From positions 2,852,001-2,916,000 of the forward strand of contig NZ_CP060634.1 of assembly GCF_014337195.1 (NCBI RefSeq): a stretch of 64,000 bases of DNA, read 5' to 3'. Positions 63,562 to 64,000 of this stretch are shown in pieces. The position numbers and the translations under genes are program-made. The notes beneath the pieces were generated by a model. That model was given only the letters and a program-made list of their open reading frames with translations. It had not been told where the DNA came from and searched no databases. The DNA comes from Qiania dongpingensis (GTDB lineage Bacteria > Bacillota > Clostridia > Lachnospirales > Lachnospiraceae). Position 1 is the first letter of the stretch. The number at the start of each line of letters is the position of its first letter.

Positions 63562-64000
63562 TTGACTTTGTATGAGGCAGTATTTAACCGAAAATCGGTG
63601 AGGCATTATAAAATGGAGCCCCTGCCCCAGGAGCTGTTTAAAAATCTGAGGAAGTTTGAGCAGGGCCTTCGCCCTCTTTGGGGAAAACTTCGTTATAGTG
63701 TGGAACTATTCAATGCCATGAATGGAGAAGCCCGGATAAAGGGCCTTTTCAAGGTCAAAGCACCGTATTATCTGGTGCTGTTTTCGGAAGCGGGAGAATA
63801 TGCGATGGCCAACGCCGGTTATCTGATGGAGCAGATCGTTCTGTATTTGACCAGCAAAGGCATCGGCACCTGCTATCAGGGAAGCGCGAAAATTCCGGCC
63901 ATGGACGGGCCGGAGGGGATGGAGCCGATGATGGTCCTGGCTTTCGGCTATGCGGACGGGAAACTGTACCGGGATTCCTTTCAGGCGAAAAGACTTCCGT
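63562..64000 (+). CDS. Nitroreductase-family protein, 5' part (runs off the window)
   Basis: About 146 codons are visible. It starts with TTG behind GGGGGG and reads TLYEAVFNRKSVRHYKMEPL, the FMN-binding N-terminus of nitroreductases. Later segments are YLVLFSEAGEYAMANAGYLM and SKGIGTCYQGSAK, matching the dimer and FMN-binding part of the fold. The 3' end and exact subfamily cannot be seen. Confidence 0.85.
   Translation, partial: MTLYEAVFNRKSVRHYKMEPLPQELFKNLRKFEQGLRPLWGKLRYSVELFNAMNGEARIKGLFKVKAPYYLVLFSEAGEYAMANAGYLMEQIVLYLTSKGIGTCYQGSAKIPAMDGPEGMEPMMVLAFGYADGKLYRDSFQAKRLP

Noticed and set aside
1..64000. CRISPR arrays, tRNA or rRNA genes, transposases, prophage genes
   Set aside because: Looked for on both strands; no repeat-spacer pattern, cloverleaf ends, integrase or transposase motifs were recognised.

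Overview
The window looks like chromosomal DNA from an anaerobic, gut-type member of the Clostridia, most likely Lachnospiraceae. This is inferred from mid-GC coding DNA, strong AGGAGG ribosome sites with frequent TTG and GTG starts, the tpiA-gpmI glycolytic block, a tryptophan T-box, acetate kinase, an [FeFe]-hydrogenase-like protein, a tungsten-type aldehyde ferredoxin oxidoreductase, QueH, PepF and an ISC-scaffold/GGGtGRT gene pair. No rRNA, tRNA, CRISPR array, prophage or transposase was seen.

Layout. 1-6.2 kb: end of tpiA, a GntR/FCD regulator on the minus strand, gpmI, then minus-strand genes for a GNAT-YoaP acetyltransferase, a WYL regulator, a small membrane protein and a PfkB-type sugar-phosphate kinase. 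6.3-9.0 kb: an ISC scaffold/GGGtGRT pair, followed by a short AT-rich hicAB toxin-antitoxin insert and a displaced second copy of the GGGtGRT gene end with its terminator. 9.2-12.8 kb: a GGDEF-EAL membrane protein and an [FeFe]-hydrogenase-like enzyme. 13.0-19.7 kb: a likely redox operon with a broken SDR gene, an unknown protein, a ferredoxin, the aldehyde oxidoreductase, a small membrane protein, an anchored protein, a Gfo/Idh/MocA oxidoreductase and an alpha/beta hydrolase. 19.8-22.7 kb: DegV, then a TetR regulator and a MATE exporter that share an operator sequence.

22.9-33.2 kb: a LysR regulator and a complete carbohydrate operon (cupin isomerase-like protein, ribose-type ABC transporter, FGGY kinase, class II aldolase, bicupin) whose sugar cannot be named from sequence. 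33.3-36.2 kb: citrate synthase (minus) and homoserine dehydrogenase. 36.2-43.6 kb: the trpEGDCFBA operon behind a Trp T-box. Between the T-box terminator and trpE lies an unexplained, strongly folded segment of about 240 nt closed by a 23-bp helix. 43.7-48.0 kb: lipid kinase, RpoD, QueH and acetate kinase. 48.1-54.4 kb: glutamate synthase gltBD behind a leader with a long terminator hairpin. 54.4-59.6 kb: a remnant of a GGDEF gene, then an FtsX-type ABC exporter coupled to an ECF sigma factor and an anti-sigma-like protein. 59.5-64 kb: a double-GNAT protein (minus), an EamA exporter, PepF and the start of a nitroreductase-like gene.

The observations most worth following up are the folded RNA candidate ahead of trpE, the hicAB insert that appears to have displaced a gene end, the sugar operon of unknown substrate, the leader before gltB and the small folded leader before the ISC scaffold gene. 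All assignments come from reading the sequence; no database search was possible.
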